The notes under the pieces: generated by a model
The model's input: only the letters and a program-made list of their open reading frames with translations
Databases searched by the model: none
What the model was told of the DNA's origin: nothing
NCBI RefSeq assembly: GCF_003731765.1
Contig: NZ_MOAL01000004.1
Location: 682,001-746,000 of the forward strand
DNA: 64,000 nt
Source of the DNA: Pseudomonas chlororaphis
GTDB taxonomy: Bacteria; Pseudomonadota; Gammaproteobacteria; Pseudomonadales; Pseudomonadaceae
Reading direction: 5' to 3'
Made by a program: the position numbers and the translations under genes
In this document: positions 8,869 to 17,784 of the stretch, one piece after another
How positions within the stretch are numbered: the first letter of the stretch is position 1
Layout: each line of letters opens with the position of its first letter

Positions 8869-11252
8869 ATGTCATTACGTCTTACGACGACTTCGCCAAC
8901 GCGCAAGACCTTGAAACCTTTGATCAACAGTCAGGTTCGATGGTCGAGCGTTTGCTGTTCAATAATCGCGCCTGGATCATCGGTGTGTGTCTGCTGCTGA
9001 CGATGGGGCTTGGCTATCAGGCGTTCGGACTGCGGCTTACGGCCGGTTTCGACAAGATGTTGCCTACAGGGCATCCTTACATCGTCAATTACTTGGCTAA
9101 CCGCGGCCAGTTGTCCGGGCTTGGTAATACGCTGCGCATAGCCGTCGAGGCTGACAAGGGGACGGTTATCGACGCCCATTACCTCGAAACCCTGCGTCGT
9201 ATCAATGATGAGGTATTCCTCTGGCCCGAGGTTGATCGTCCTTACATGAAGTCGCTCTGGGCGCCAGCCGTACGCTGGACCGGGGTTACCGAAGAGGGGC
9301 TCGATGGCGGTCCGGTGATCCCCGACGACTATGACGGCTCGGTGAAGAGCCTCGCCCAACTGCGGCTGAACGTCGAGCGATCCGGGGAGATCGGTAGCCT
9401 GGTGGCAGGGGACTATCGTTCCAGTGTGGTGTTGCTGCCGCTGCAGGAACTTGCGGGTGCCCCGATCGACTATCAGGCGCTGTCCATGCGCCTTGAGCAA
9501 CTGCGCGAGAAATACCAGCCGGAGGGTGTAAGTCTGCATATCACCGGCTTTGCCAAAGTGGTAGGCGACTTGATTGAAGGGTTGTACCAAGTGCTGGTGT
9601 TCTTTGCCGTGGCCATCGGCATCTGCACTCTGGTCATCTATCTGTACACGCGTTGCTGGCGAAGTACTGTGTTGGTTGTGCTCTGCTCTCTGATTGCCGT
9701 CGTATGGTTGTTGGGGCTTCTCCCCAGCCTGGGCTATACGCTGGATCCTTACTCGGTATTGGTCCCGTTTCTGGTGTTTGCCATCGGCATGAGTCATGGC
9801 GCGCAGAAAATGAACGGTATCATGCAGGACATCGGACGGGGTACGCATCGGTTGGTTGCAGCGCGCTATACATTCCGGCGCCTGTTCCTGGCAGGCATGA
9901 CCGCTTTGTTGGCCGACGCAGTCGGATTTGCCGTGTTGATGGTGATCGACGTGCGCATCATCCAGGACCTGGCGATTACTGCGAGCCTGGGCGTAGCGGT
10001 GTTGATTTTTACTAACCTGGTGTTGCTCCCGGTACTGTTGTCGTATACCGGCGTCGATCTTAAGGCGGCAGAGCGCAGCCTCAAGGCCGAGCGCGATGAA
10101 AGGGTAGGGGAGCGACATCCGTTTTGGCGTTTCCTGGATCTCTACACGCGGCGGCGTCAAGCCTCGCTCGCGCTTATCGGTGCCGTTGTCTTGGCAGCGG
10201 TCGGCTTTGCGTTCAGCCTGCAACTGAAAATAGGCGATACCGGCAGTGGAGCCCCCGAGTTACGCAGTGATTCTCGCTATAACCGTGACAACGCATTCAT
10301 GGTCGAGCACTACGCCGCCAGCAGTGATACCTATGTGATCATGGTGCGTACAGCGCAGTACCAGTGCGGCGCTTTTTCGACGCTACAGGCGGTTAACGAA
10401 CTGGAAATGCGCTTGCGCCGCTTGCCTGGCGTTGAAACCACTCAGTCCCTGGCCAGTCTTGCAAAACATGCATCTGTAGGTCTCAACGAAGGCAACCTTC
10501 GTTGGTACGAGATCCCGCGTTCGCAGGACATGCTCAACGCGATCATCACCCGCGCTCCGCGGGAGATGTTCAACCAAAACTGTGACCTGCTCACCCTCTA
10601 CGTCTACCTCAAGGATCACAAGGCCGACACATTGACCCAAGTGGTGGATGCCTTCGAGTCGTTCAATGCCCAGCAAACAGACACCACGGTGCGCTTCCTT
10701 TCCGCAGCGGGTAACGCGGGTATTGAGGCGGCCACCAACATCGTTGTGCGCAAGGCCAACATTCAGATGCTCTTTTTGGTTTATCTGGCCGTTAGCCTAC
10801 TCGCGCTGATTACCTTTCGGTCTTGGCGGGCGGTGGTGTGCGCGGTGTTGCCACTGATGCTCACGTCGGTACTGTGTGAGGCCCTGATGGTCTGGCTCGA
10901 CATCGGCGTGAAGGTTTCCACCTTGCCGGTCATTGCCCTGGGCGTGGGGATAGGTGTGGATTACGCGTTGTATGTGATGACCGTGACGCTTGCAGGGCTG
11001 CGAGCCGGGCAGTCATTGTCCCAGGCGTATTACCGTGCCCTGTTGTTTACCGGCAAAGTGGTAATCCTGACTGGCATCACGCTTGGCGCAGCTGTCGCGA
11101 CTTGGGCCTTTTCCCCCATCAAGTTCCAGGCCGATATGGGTATTCTGCTGGCGTTCATGTTCATCTGGAACATGCTCGGTGCTTTGATATTACTGCCTGC
11201 ACTGGCGCATTTTCTTCTGCGCCCGCGCGCAAATACCATGGTGGTTCAATGA
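8865..11252 (+). CDS. RND superfamily (MMPL-type) transporter
   Basis: A 795-residue inner-membrane protein with the layout of RND/MMPL proteins: TM1 around residues 33-53, a large periplasmic domain, a block of five to six helices around 235-400, and a second copy of this plan around 435-790. The GVGIGVDYALYVMT segment near 690-705 is the usual TM4-type motif. Two internal RND halves are present, so the length is complete. It is translationally coupled to the YCF48-like gene. With DUF1302 and DUF1329 it probably moves a hydrophobic compound or lipid across the envelope. Direction and cargo are unknown. Confidence 0.88.
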   Translation: MNVITSYDDFANAQDLETFDQQSGSMVERLLFNNRAWIIGVCLLLTMGLGYQAFGLRLTAGFDKMLPTGHPYIVNYLANRGQLSGLGNTLRIAVEADKGTVIDAHYLETLRRINDEVFLWPEVDRPYMKSLWAPAVRWTGVTEEGLDGGPVIPDDYDGSVKSLAQLRLNVERSGEIGSLVAGDYRSSVVLLPLQELAGAPIDYQALSMRLEQLREKYQPEGVSLHITGFAKVVGDLIEGLYQVLVFFAVAIGICTLVIYLYTRCWRSTVLVVLCSLIAVVWLLGLLPSLGYTLDPYSVLVPFLVFAIGMSHGAQKMNGIMQDIGRGTHRLVAARYTFRRLFLAGMTALLADAVGFAVLMVIDVRIIQDLAITASLGVAVLIFTNLVLLPVLLSYTGVDLKAAERSLKAERDERVGERHPFWRFLDLYTRRRQASLALIGAVVLAAVGFAFSLQLKIGDTGSGAPELRSDSRYNRDNAFMVEHYAASSDTYVIMVRTAQYQCGAFSTLQAVNELEMRLRRLPGVETTQSLASLAKHASVGLNEGNLRWYEIPRSQDMLNAIITRAPREMFNQNCDLLTLYVYLKDHKADTLTQVVDAFESFNAQQTDTTVRFLSAAGNAGIEAATNIVVRKANIQMLFLVYLAVSLLALITFRSWRAVVCAVLPLMLTSVLCEALMVWLDIGVKVSTLPVIALGVGIGVDYALYVMTVTLAGLRAGQSLSQAYYRALLFTGKVVILTGITLGAAVATWAFSPIKFQADMGILLAFMFIWNMLGALILLPALAHFLLRPRANTMVVQ

Positions 11253-11317
11253 ACACATTCAGTTGGCAAAAGCCGCTAAGCATTTGCATACAACGCCCCC
11301 TCCTCGAACGCTTCTAG
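11249..11317 (+). CDS. Possible 22-codon leader or remnant ORF
   Basis: An ATG overlapping the RND stop (ATGA) opens a 22-codon frame ending at a TAG. It has no recognisable similarity. It may be chance, or the decayed start of a former downstream gene. Listed only because the 4-bp overlap copies the coupling pattern seen earlier in this operon. Confidence 0.15.
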   Translation: MNTFSWQKPLSICIQRPLLERF

Positions 11318-11402
11318 AGACCGTCAGTTGAACAGGATGGCAGGTAGAAATCCTGCCGTCCGCAGTCCAAGTGCGTCCCCCACTCAACTCAAAGGATTTC
11401 AC

Positions 11403-11780
11403 ATGCTCGGTTACTGCATCCTGGGTACCAACGACCTGAACACCGCTACTGCTTTCTATGATGAAATTCTCGCTCTCTTCGGCGCGCGCCAGGTCATGGA
11501 ACATGATCGGGGTGTGTTCTACGGCGTCGATACATTGGCACTAGGCCTGCTGATGCCTGCCAATGGCAAGGAGGCCGCTGTGGGTAACGGCTCCATGGTT
11601 GCCCTGCAGGCTTCATCGCGCCAGCAAGTGGATGAGGTCTATGCCAAGGCGCTGACACTGGGCGGTGCAGGTGAAGGCGAACCGGGGGTCCGTGGTCCTG
11701 ACCCGGACGGTTTTTATGGCGCTTACTTCCGTGACAGGGAAGGCAACAAACTCTGCGTATACCATTTCGGCATGAAATGA
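11403..11780 (+). CDS. VOC (glyoxalase/bleomycin-resistance) family protein
   Basis: A 125-residue single-domain protein with the vicinal oxygen chelate pattern: an opening strand LGYCILGTNDLNTATAFYDE, a central FYGVDTL segment and the closing DPDGFYGAYFRDREGNKLCVYH. A C-terminal Glu in FRDREGN is the usual metal ligand position. AAGGA about 7 bases upstream supports the ATG at 11403 over earlier in-frame starts. Single-domain VOC proteins act as dimers in lyase, isomerase or binding roles; the substrate is unknown. It stands 150 bp after the transporter gene and may share its transcript. Confidence 0.85.
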   Translation: MLGYCILGTNDLNTATAFYDEILALFGARQVMEHDRGVFYGVDTLALGLLMPANGKEAAVGNGSMVALQASSRQQVDEVYAKALTLGGAGEGEPGVRGPDPDGFYGAYFRDREGNKLCVYHFGMK

Positions 11781-11947
11781 ATGGGTGCTTGAAATCGGCA
11801 GTCAGGCTTTAGGACCTGCCCTGTACCTTCCAGGGAGGGATGAGGCGGTATGTTCTGTTACTGATGTATTGAACCGTCTGCGACTTTTTGGATGTTGCCG
11901 GCGGGTATCGACCAAGAAGTCTTTCCTAACTGTAAAGGCAAGCGGCA

Positions 11948-14056
11948 ATGAAATCTAAATCCATACAACGCTCCATTACACTTTTGACAGGCTTGGTTGT
12001 TGTATTAGCTATCACATCGCTCCTGGCTTTCGTCCTGTTTTCCAACCAGCAGACGCAACGTGTGATTCAAGAGAATATGAGCACGCAACTTCAGGAAAGT
12101 GTACGCACTCAGTTACTGAGTCAGGCACAGGAACAAGTCGCCATGATCAAACAGGAGTTGGGTCTGGCAGTGAATATCACCCAGCAGTTGTCTCACGTTG
12201 CGACGTCTATGGGGGCAGGACAAAGTGATCAGCGTGACAGTCTGATAAAACTGTTGCGCGTGACGATCGAGAAAAATCCAGGACTTACTTCTGCTTTCAT
12301 GGGGTGGGAACCTGGCGGTCTGGACGGCGCGGACGAGCGTCATCAGGGGGCACCCGGTCATTCAGCTGAAGGGCGGTTCGTTCCTGTCTGGATTCGGGGG
12401 GAAGACGGCAAGCTAAAACTGATGGACATGCGCGGTATGGGAAGTGAGATGAGAGGTCCGGAAGGCGTTCGCCAGGGCGAATTCTATTTGTGTCCCAAAG
12501 AGAAAAAGCGTCTTTGCGTGCTTGACCCGATCGGCTATCCGGCCAATGACAAAACGGTTCTGATGCAGGCGTTATCTGCACCTATCCTGGTCAATGAAGT
12601 GTTCGCCGGGATCGCGGGTGCTTCTCCTTCGCTAGAGTTCATCCAGAAACTGGTTGAAAAGACAGCTGCCAGTCTGTTTGGTGGCGCGGGTGAGGTAGCC
12701 ATTTTCGGCAGTAACGGACGTGTGATTGCGTACAGTAAAGACGCCTCCAAATTGAACAGCGGTATGGAGGCGATACTGGACGCCGAAGAAATACAACGAT
12801 TCGAGTTGCAAGGGGCTCCATTTGAGTATTGGGTGGATGAACAACGTGGCCAGGTCGAACTGATAGTGCCTTTTTCTCCCGGTGGAGAAGGAACGGTATG
12901 GAAGTTCATGATCAAGGTTCCTTATCACGTAGTATTCAAACCACTGGATAATCTGAAACATGAACTTCAAGCGCGCAATGACGCCACCGTTTTCCAAATG
13001 TTGGGGATTGCCGCGTTGGTTGCCGGCTTCGGGCTTTTCATGATCTGGCTGGTTGCAGGCGGTCTGTCTACGCCCCTGCGGAAGATGGTCGGCCTGTTGC
13101 TCAACCTTGGCGAAGGGCAGGGAGATTTGACGCTCAGGCTCCAGGAAGGTCGTGCTGATGAACTCGGGGCCATCTCAAAAGGTTTCAACAGGTTTCTGGG
13201 TAAGCTGCAAACACTGGTGACGTCCATTATCCAGTGCGCAAGGCTGATCGACGATGCCTCCATCAAAGCGTCACAAAGCGCGAGCCGCACGCGTGATGGC
13301 ATGGGCAGGCAATTGAGCGAAATCGATCAAGTGGCCACTGCCGTCACCCAGATGGCAGCGACGTCACAAGAGGTCGCTCACAACACCGAACAGGCCGCAG
13401 TGGCCGCGCAACGGGCCGATCATGCCGTAGTCAACGGCAGCCAGATCGTCAAAGGTAGCGTTGAGTCCATCAAGCTTCTTTCCGAAGAATTGGCAGGCGG
13501 GCTGAATTCGGTTGGACGTTTGGTAAAGTACAGCCAGGACATTGAATCAATCCTGTCAATGATCAGCGCCATTGCGGAGCAGACCAACCTTCTGGCGTTG
13601 AATGCTGCGATAGAGGCGGCAAGGGCAGGCGATCAAGGGCGTGGCTTTGCCGTTGTCGCAGACGAAGTTCGCCATCTTGCAAAAAAATCGCAGTCTGCGA
13701 CTGAGCAGATTCAACACATGATTGAGCAACTCAGGCTTGGTACTCAAGACATCGCACAAGTGATGAATCGCGGCCAGAAGCAAAGCCTTGTTAGCGTTGA
13801 GCAGGCTGAGGAGGCCTGGCTTGTGTTGCAGTCTATCTCCGAATCTGTGTCGATCATTCGCCAAATGAGCATGCAAATCGCCAGCGCGGCGAAAGAGCAA
13901 AGCGTGGTCGCTGAGGATCTGAACTTGAACGTGACCTCCATCAAACAAGTCAGCACGCAGGTCGCAGGTGAAGCGGATCAAGCTTGCACGGCAAGTACAG
14001 ACCTGGCAGAACTTGCACAACAACAAAAGAGTCTGGTCAGCCGTTTCCGGATTTGA
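11948..14056 (+). CDS. Methyl-accepting chemotaxis protein, large periplasmic sensor
   Basis: A 702-residue chemoreceptor. TM1 lies at about residues 10-30, and a large periplasmic sensor with dCache-like features ([16 protein letters not shown] near 118-133) spans about 30-350. TM2 is around 352-378, followed by HAMP. The cytoplasmic signalling domain contains the highly conserved hairpin tip [18 protein letters not shown] near 545-562. It has no C-terminal CheR-docking pentapeptide. Placement inside the aldoxime/nitrile cluster suggests it senses the cluster substrate or a product. The ribosome site is weak (AAGG about 9 bases upstream). Confidence 0.9.
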   Translation: MKSKSIQRSITLLTGLVVVLAITSLLAFVLFSNQQTQRVIQENMSTQLQESVRTQLLSQAQEQVAMIKQELGLAVNITQQLSHVATSMGAGQSDQRDSLIKLLRVTIEKNPGLTSAFMGWEPGGLDGADERHQGAPGHSAEGRFVPVWIRGEDGKLKLMDMRGMGSEMRGPEGVRQGEFYLCPKEKKRLCVLDPIGYPANDKTVLMQALSAPILVNEVFAGIAGASPSLEFIQKLVEKTAASLFGGAGEVAIFGSNGRVIAYSKDASKLNSGMEAILDAEEIQRFELQGAPFEYWVDEQRGQVELIVPFSPGGEGTVWKFMIKVPYHVVFKPLDNLKHELQARNDATVFQMLGIAALVAGFGLFMIWLVAGGLSTPLRKMVGLLLNLGEGQGDLTLRLQEGRADELGAISKGFNRFLGKLQTLVTSIIQCARLIDDASIKASQSASRTRDGMGRQLSEIDQVATAVTQMAATSQEVAHNTEQAAVAAQRADHAVVNGSQIVKGSVESIKLLSEELAGGLNSVGRLVKYSQDIESILSMISAIAEQTNLLALNAAIEAARAGDQGRGFAVVADEVRHLAKKSQSATEQIQHMIEQLRLGTQDIAQVMNRGQKQSLVSVEQAEEAWLVLQSISESVSIIRQMSMQIASAAKEQSVVAEDLNLNVTSIKQVSTQVAGEADQACTASTDLAELAQQQKSLVSRFRI

Positions 14057-14254
14057 CTGGCAAAGGTAAGCGAAAAGGTGTCGGGCCAATGCCGACGATA
14101 AAATTGCGGCGTTGACCTGCCTGGTAGACGCTAGATGATAGATCGCGCGAAGGAGGAGTTACTGATCTGGTTTGGGAGTTAATCGGGGTAGACTCGTACC
14201 TTCCTGGCGCGACGCGCCTGAAACGCCAACGCCAGGAAGACTTGAATTTCAAGA

Positions 14255-15217
14255 TTAGATGTCGAGTATCAGTGAGGTATTACGTGCGCGGGAGACGCAT
14301 GAGCAGATTAGAGAGTTCTCGAGTTTTTCAGCATCGCTCAAAAAGGTGTCGCGATGATCGACTTCGCCGCTGCTAACCGGGATCAGGCAACTTCCGCAGA
14401 TGCCGCTGCGGCAGTCGAAGTATGCTTCCACGTTTGCTTCGAGTAGGGCATCCAGTAGTGTCTGATCAGCCCTCACTTCTAGTGTTTTTCGTGACAGAGC
14501 AAGCTCAACCGTAAAGGCGTGGTTGTCCAACCCGATCACCCCTCCGGAAAACTGTTCGTAGTGAACTTGCTCGCTTGCCCATCCCGCCGCTTGTGCAACG
14601 TCGAGCACTGCTTGAATCATTCCCAATGGTCCGCATACGTACAGGTGCCGATGAGGAGCCGGTTTTTGCGTGATAGACTGTAGAAAGGCCGCCACTTGTT
14701 CTTTATCAGCCCCTACGTATTCCCTAACATGCGAATGCGGAAGTTGCGCAACCGCGTCTCGAAACGCCAGGCTTTCTGCTGAGCGACCAAAGTAGTGAAA
14801 CTCGAAGCGTTGCCCCTGTGCGTTTAATGTGCGCGCCATCGACAGCATCGGAGTCACGCCGATGCCGCCTGCTATCAGGATGTGCTCCAGATCGGTTCCC
14901 TGCACCAGGCGGAAATTGTTGACGGGTTGACTGATTTCTACTTCCATGCCGGGTTTGAAATGCTGATGGATGTGATGGGATCCACCTGATTCACCCTGCC
15001 TGAGAATGCCAAGTTCGTAATAGCGACGTTCCAGTTGATTGTTGGCGATCGAATAAGAGCGCGTGGACTTTGTACCGTCCGGGAGTTTGACCGCTACGTT
15101 GACGTGAGCTCCCGCTTCGAAAATAGGCAAGTCCGAATCATCATGGGCTCTCAAAATGAACGACTTGATGTCATCCGTTTGTCTTGTGATATCTGCAATG
15201 ATCAATTTGATTGTCAT
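14255..15217 (-). CDS. PDR/VanB family reductase (flavin, NAD, 2Fe-2S)
   Basis: A 320-residue electron-transfer protein in the phthalate dioxygenase reductase/VanB arrangement. The flavin domain carries TRSYSIAN (about 52-59), the NAD domain carries IAGGIGVTPMLSMA (about 112-125), and a C-terminal plant-type 2Fe-2S ferredoxin domain has CRSGICGSC plus a later Cys near the end. Such proteins normally pass electrons from NAD(P)H to a Rieske oxygenase, but no oxygenase gene is in the window. The nearby MOSC protein is an alternative partner. It is transcribed away from the amidase-MOSC-nitronate monooxygenase genes. Confidence 0.92.
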   Translation of the reverse strand: MTIKLIIADITRQTDDIKSFILRAHDDSDLPIFEAGAHVNVAVKLPDGTKSTRSYSIANNQLERRYYELGILRQGESGGSHHIHQHFKPGMEVEISQPVNNFRLVQGTDLEHILIAGGIGVTPMLSMARTLNAQGQRFEFHYFGRSAESLAFRDAVAQLPHSHVREYVGADKEQVAAFLQSITQKPAPHRHLYVCGPLGMIQAVLDVAQAAGWASEQVHYEQFSGGVIGLDNHAFTVELALSRKTLEVRADQTLLDALLEANVEAYFDCRSGICGSCLIPVSSGEVDHRDTFLSDAEKLENSLICSCVSRARNTSLILDI

Positions 15218-15526
15218 AACCTACCTCTTGAAAAAATAAACTGGTTTTCCTGCCCTCCAGCGTGCTCTTCGCGATTATTGGCTTTTGAGAAATGCTTGTC
15301 TTTGCCTGTGGCGTATTAATGCGCAGAGAGAAAATAGACTGTGCACGCTGTGCAAAGAGTGCCTTGTGCAGTGGTCAAACAAATAAGCGCTCGATGTGTG
15401 CTGTTTCGGTGCGCCGGGGAATTGTGGCCCTAAAAGATCAATAACCTGTGCGCTTACAGTCAATCTGGCTCTGCACGGTCAAGCGTAGAATTTGGGCATC
15501 AGTCAACTGGCTACGCGGATTTGACC
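15218..15526. promoter_or_regulatory. Divergent control region, reductase / amidase
   Basis: A 309-bp region without a supported gene. It contains three copies of YTGTGCA, at 15339-15345, 15348-15354 and 15364-15370; the first two are one 9-bp step apart. These are candidate half-sites for one of the two AraC regulators of the cluster. Confidence 0.35.
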
Positions 15527-16954
15527 ATGCTATTAAAATCTGAAATTAAAGCTACCCAAGTCAGCCACACTTATCACGCTCGAGCCTCAGCCACTGATAT
15601 CGCAGCTGCCGTGAAGGCGGGTGAAGCGTCTGCTGAGGATTACGGTCAGCAGGCACTTGAACGCCTCCGGGAAGTTGAACACCTGAATGCTGTCGTTCAT
15701 ATCGATGAGGCACTGACGATGAGCGTGGCAAAGTCAGTCGCTCAGCGGCTTCAGGCCGGTGAGAATTTATTGCTGGCAGGCGTCCCGTTTATTATCAAAG
15801 ACAACCTGGCTACCGCAGACATGCCAACATCGGGAGGCGCGATTGCCTATCGGGGTTTCCAACCAACCCGAAACGCCACGACTGTTCAGCAAATGCTCAA
15901 TGCTGGTGCTGTCCCGGTGGGCAAGGCTAACCTTCATGAGCTGGCTTTCGGTATAACCAGTTCTAATGCAGGCTTTGGATCAGTAATCAATCCGTTTGCG
16001 CCGTTGCGAGTGGCGGGAGGCTCAAGTGGTGGGACCGCGGCGGTTGTCGCCGCTGGCATTCCATTGGGTCTGGGAACCGATACTGGCGGTTCAATTCGCA
16101 TCCCCGCGTCTTTTTGCGGGGTGTATGGATTGCGTACGACCTTGCGTCGATATTCAACTCAAGGGGTTCTGACCATTTCACCGAGTCGCGATGTAGTGGG
16201 CACAATGGCCAACTCCATTGATGACCTGCAGTTGCTGGACAGCGTGCTTGCTCGCAGCCTCGTTGTTCATCCAGTGCCCGATATCAGCACACTACGCGTT
16301 GGTGTTCCTCGTGCACCCTACTTCGAGAATCTGGAGCCCGGTGTCTCCCGGCGCGTTGAAAACGCCATGCGTGTATTGGCAGACGCAGGCGTAACACTCA
16401 TAGACGTTGATGCTGAAGAGTTGCATCGGCTTGATAAAAGCGCCGGCTTTTGCATCTCTGCATTCGAAGCACGAATTCAATGGTGGCGCTATTGCGAAAC
16501 GCAATTAAACGTCCGAGTGAATGCCTTCATTGAAAGTATCGCCAGTACTGACGTAAGAGCCGTTTTTGAATTCTTTAACGGTCCCGAGATGTTTGATGCA
16601 CACCACTACTCGCAGGCCTTGCTTGATCGTCAATCGATGATTCGCTGGTATGACGAAGTGTTTTATGGTGAGGGCCTCGATTGCCTGTTATTGCCTACGG
16701 TTTCATGTGAAGCACCACTACTTTTGGAGAGCCGCCATGACATGCCTGTTGAGGCGAGCGCGGCCTTGTTTGCCAAGGTTGCTCGGCAGGCGAGCCCTGC
16801 CTCATTGGCCGGCGTTCCGTCATTGACGCTGCCCATCGGATACTCGGATCTTACTGGCGTCCCCGTGGGTTTGATGTGCGAGGGACCGTCCGGCGGTGAT
16901 CAGCGCCTATTAGCTATTGGCAAGCGTATCTCCACTTTGCTGAGTATGGCCTGA
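15527..16954 (+). CDS. Amidase, amidase-signature family
   Basis: A 475-residue amidase-signature hydrolase with the Ser-cisSer-Lys triad in place: Lys91 in FIIKDN, Ser166 in AGGSSGGTAA and Ser189 in DTGGSIRIPASFCG. Length is usual for the family (indole-acetamide hydrolases, aryl amidases). It cleaves amides to acid and ammonia. In this setting it could take amides released by nitrilase side reactions or the cluster's own amide substrate. ATG at 15527 is used; an in-frame TTG six bases earlier is less likely. It is followed by the MOSC gene after 9 bp. Confidence 0.92.
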   Translation: MLLKSEIKATQVSHTYHARASATDIAAAVKAGEASAEDYGQQALERLREVEHLNAVVHIDEALTMSVAKSVAQRLQAGENLLLAGVPFIIKDNLATADMPTSGGAIAYRGFQPTRNATTVQQMLNAGAVPVGKANLHELAFGITSSNAGFGSVINPFAPLRVAGGSSGGTAAVVAAGIPLGLGTDTGGSIRIPASFCGVYGLRTTLRRYSTQGVLTISPSRDVVGTMANSIDDLQLLDSVLARSLVVHPVPDISTLRVGVPRAPYFENLEPGVSRRVENAMRVLADAGVTLIDVDAEELHRLDKSAGFCISAFEARIQWWRYCETQLNVRVNAFIESIASTDVRAVFEFFNGPEMFDAHHYSQALLDRQSMIRWYDEVFYGEGLDCLLLPTVSCEAPLLLESRHDMPVEASAALFAKVARQASPASLAGVPSLTLPIGYSDLTGVPVGLMCEGPSGGDQRLLAIGKRISTLLSMA

Positions 16955-16963
16955 GGAGTCGAT

Positions 16964-17740
16964 ATGTTTCCCATTGAAAAGCTTTACCGATACCCAGTGA
17001 AAGGCTTTTCTGCGGAGCCTTTGACTCGCGTTGTCGTACACGCGGGTCAGGCGTTCCCGCTTGATCGCAAGTTCGCGATCACTAATGGCTCGTGGACGTT
17101 CGATGCCGAAGGTTATGCGCCGCGTCCCAAGACAGATTTCCTGACCCTTCTGCAGTATGAAGAGTTGGCCGAGTACAGGGCAGCCTATGATGAAGAAGAG
17201 AACATTCTAACGTTGGCGGCACCGGATAACCGGTTATACAAGTTCGCGTTGGACGATCATGAGGACTGTCATCAGTTGTCTGTGTTGATCAGCACCAGGC
17301 TGGGCAGCAAACTCAATGGTACCCCCGTGATTGTTGAAGCTCAGGACATCCGCTTCACTGATGTCAGCGTGGTTTCAACATCAATGATGAATGCCGTTTC
17401 GCTGATCAATTTAACGTCAATGAATGCGCTTGAAACGGTCATGAATACTCAGCTGGACCCCCTACGTTTTCGCGCAAATATCTATTTCAGAAGTCAGACG
17501 GCCTGGGAAGAGCTTTCGTGGGTCGGGCAGGAAATTATGATTGGACAGGTGCGGGCGCGTGTCGTGCTAAAGACCCGTCGCTGTGCGGCCACCAACGTCA
17601 ACCCCGAGACAGCTAAGCGTGATGCAGCTATCCCGCAGACCCTCATCAAAACATTCCGTCATGGTGACTTGGGCGTCTATGCAGAACTTATGGACGGCGG
17701 GGTCATAGTGGCTGGCGATCATGTTTCGCTGACGAGTTAA
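16964..17740 (+). CDS. MOSC domain protein (mARC/YcbX-like, without ferredoxin domain)
   Basis: A 258-residue protein with the MOSC N-terminal beta-barrel (IEKLYRYPVKGFSAEPL from residue 4). The MOSC core carries conserved DPLRFRANIYF (165-175) and the molybdenum-ligand Cys207 in RRCAATNVNPETAKRD. MOSC proteins of the mARC/YcbX group reduce N-hydroxylated compounds. YcbX carries its own ferredoxin domain, absent here, so an external electron donor is needed; the divergent reductase gene could supply it. GAGG precedes the start. Cotranscribed with the amidase (9 bp) and probably the nitronate monooxygenase (44 bp). Confidence 0.88.
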   Translation: MFPIEKLYRYPVKGFSAEPLTRVVVHAGQAFPLDRKFAITNGSWTFDAEGYAPRPKTDFLTLLQYEELAEYRAAYDEEENILTLAAPDNRLYKFALDDHEDCHQLSVLISTRLGSKLNGTPVIVEAQDIRFTDVSVVSTSMMNAVSLINLTSMNALETVMNTQLDPLRFRANIYFRSQTAWEELSWVGQEIMIGQVRARVVLKTRRCAATNVNPETAKRDAAIPQTLIKTFRHGDLGVYAELMDGGVIVAGDHVSLTS

Positions 17741-17784
17741 ACACAAATAACAATAGACATTCTGCTGGCTGATTTTGAGGGCGC

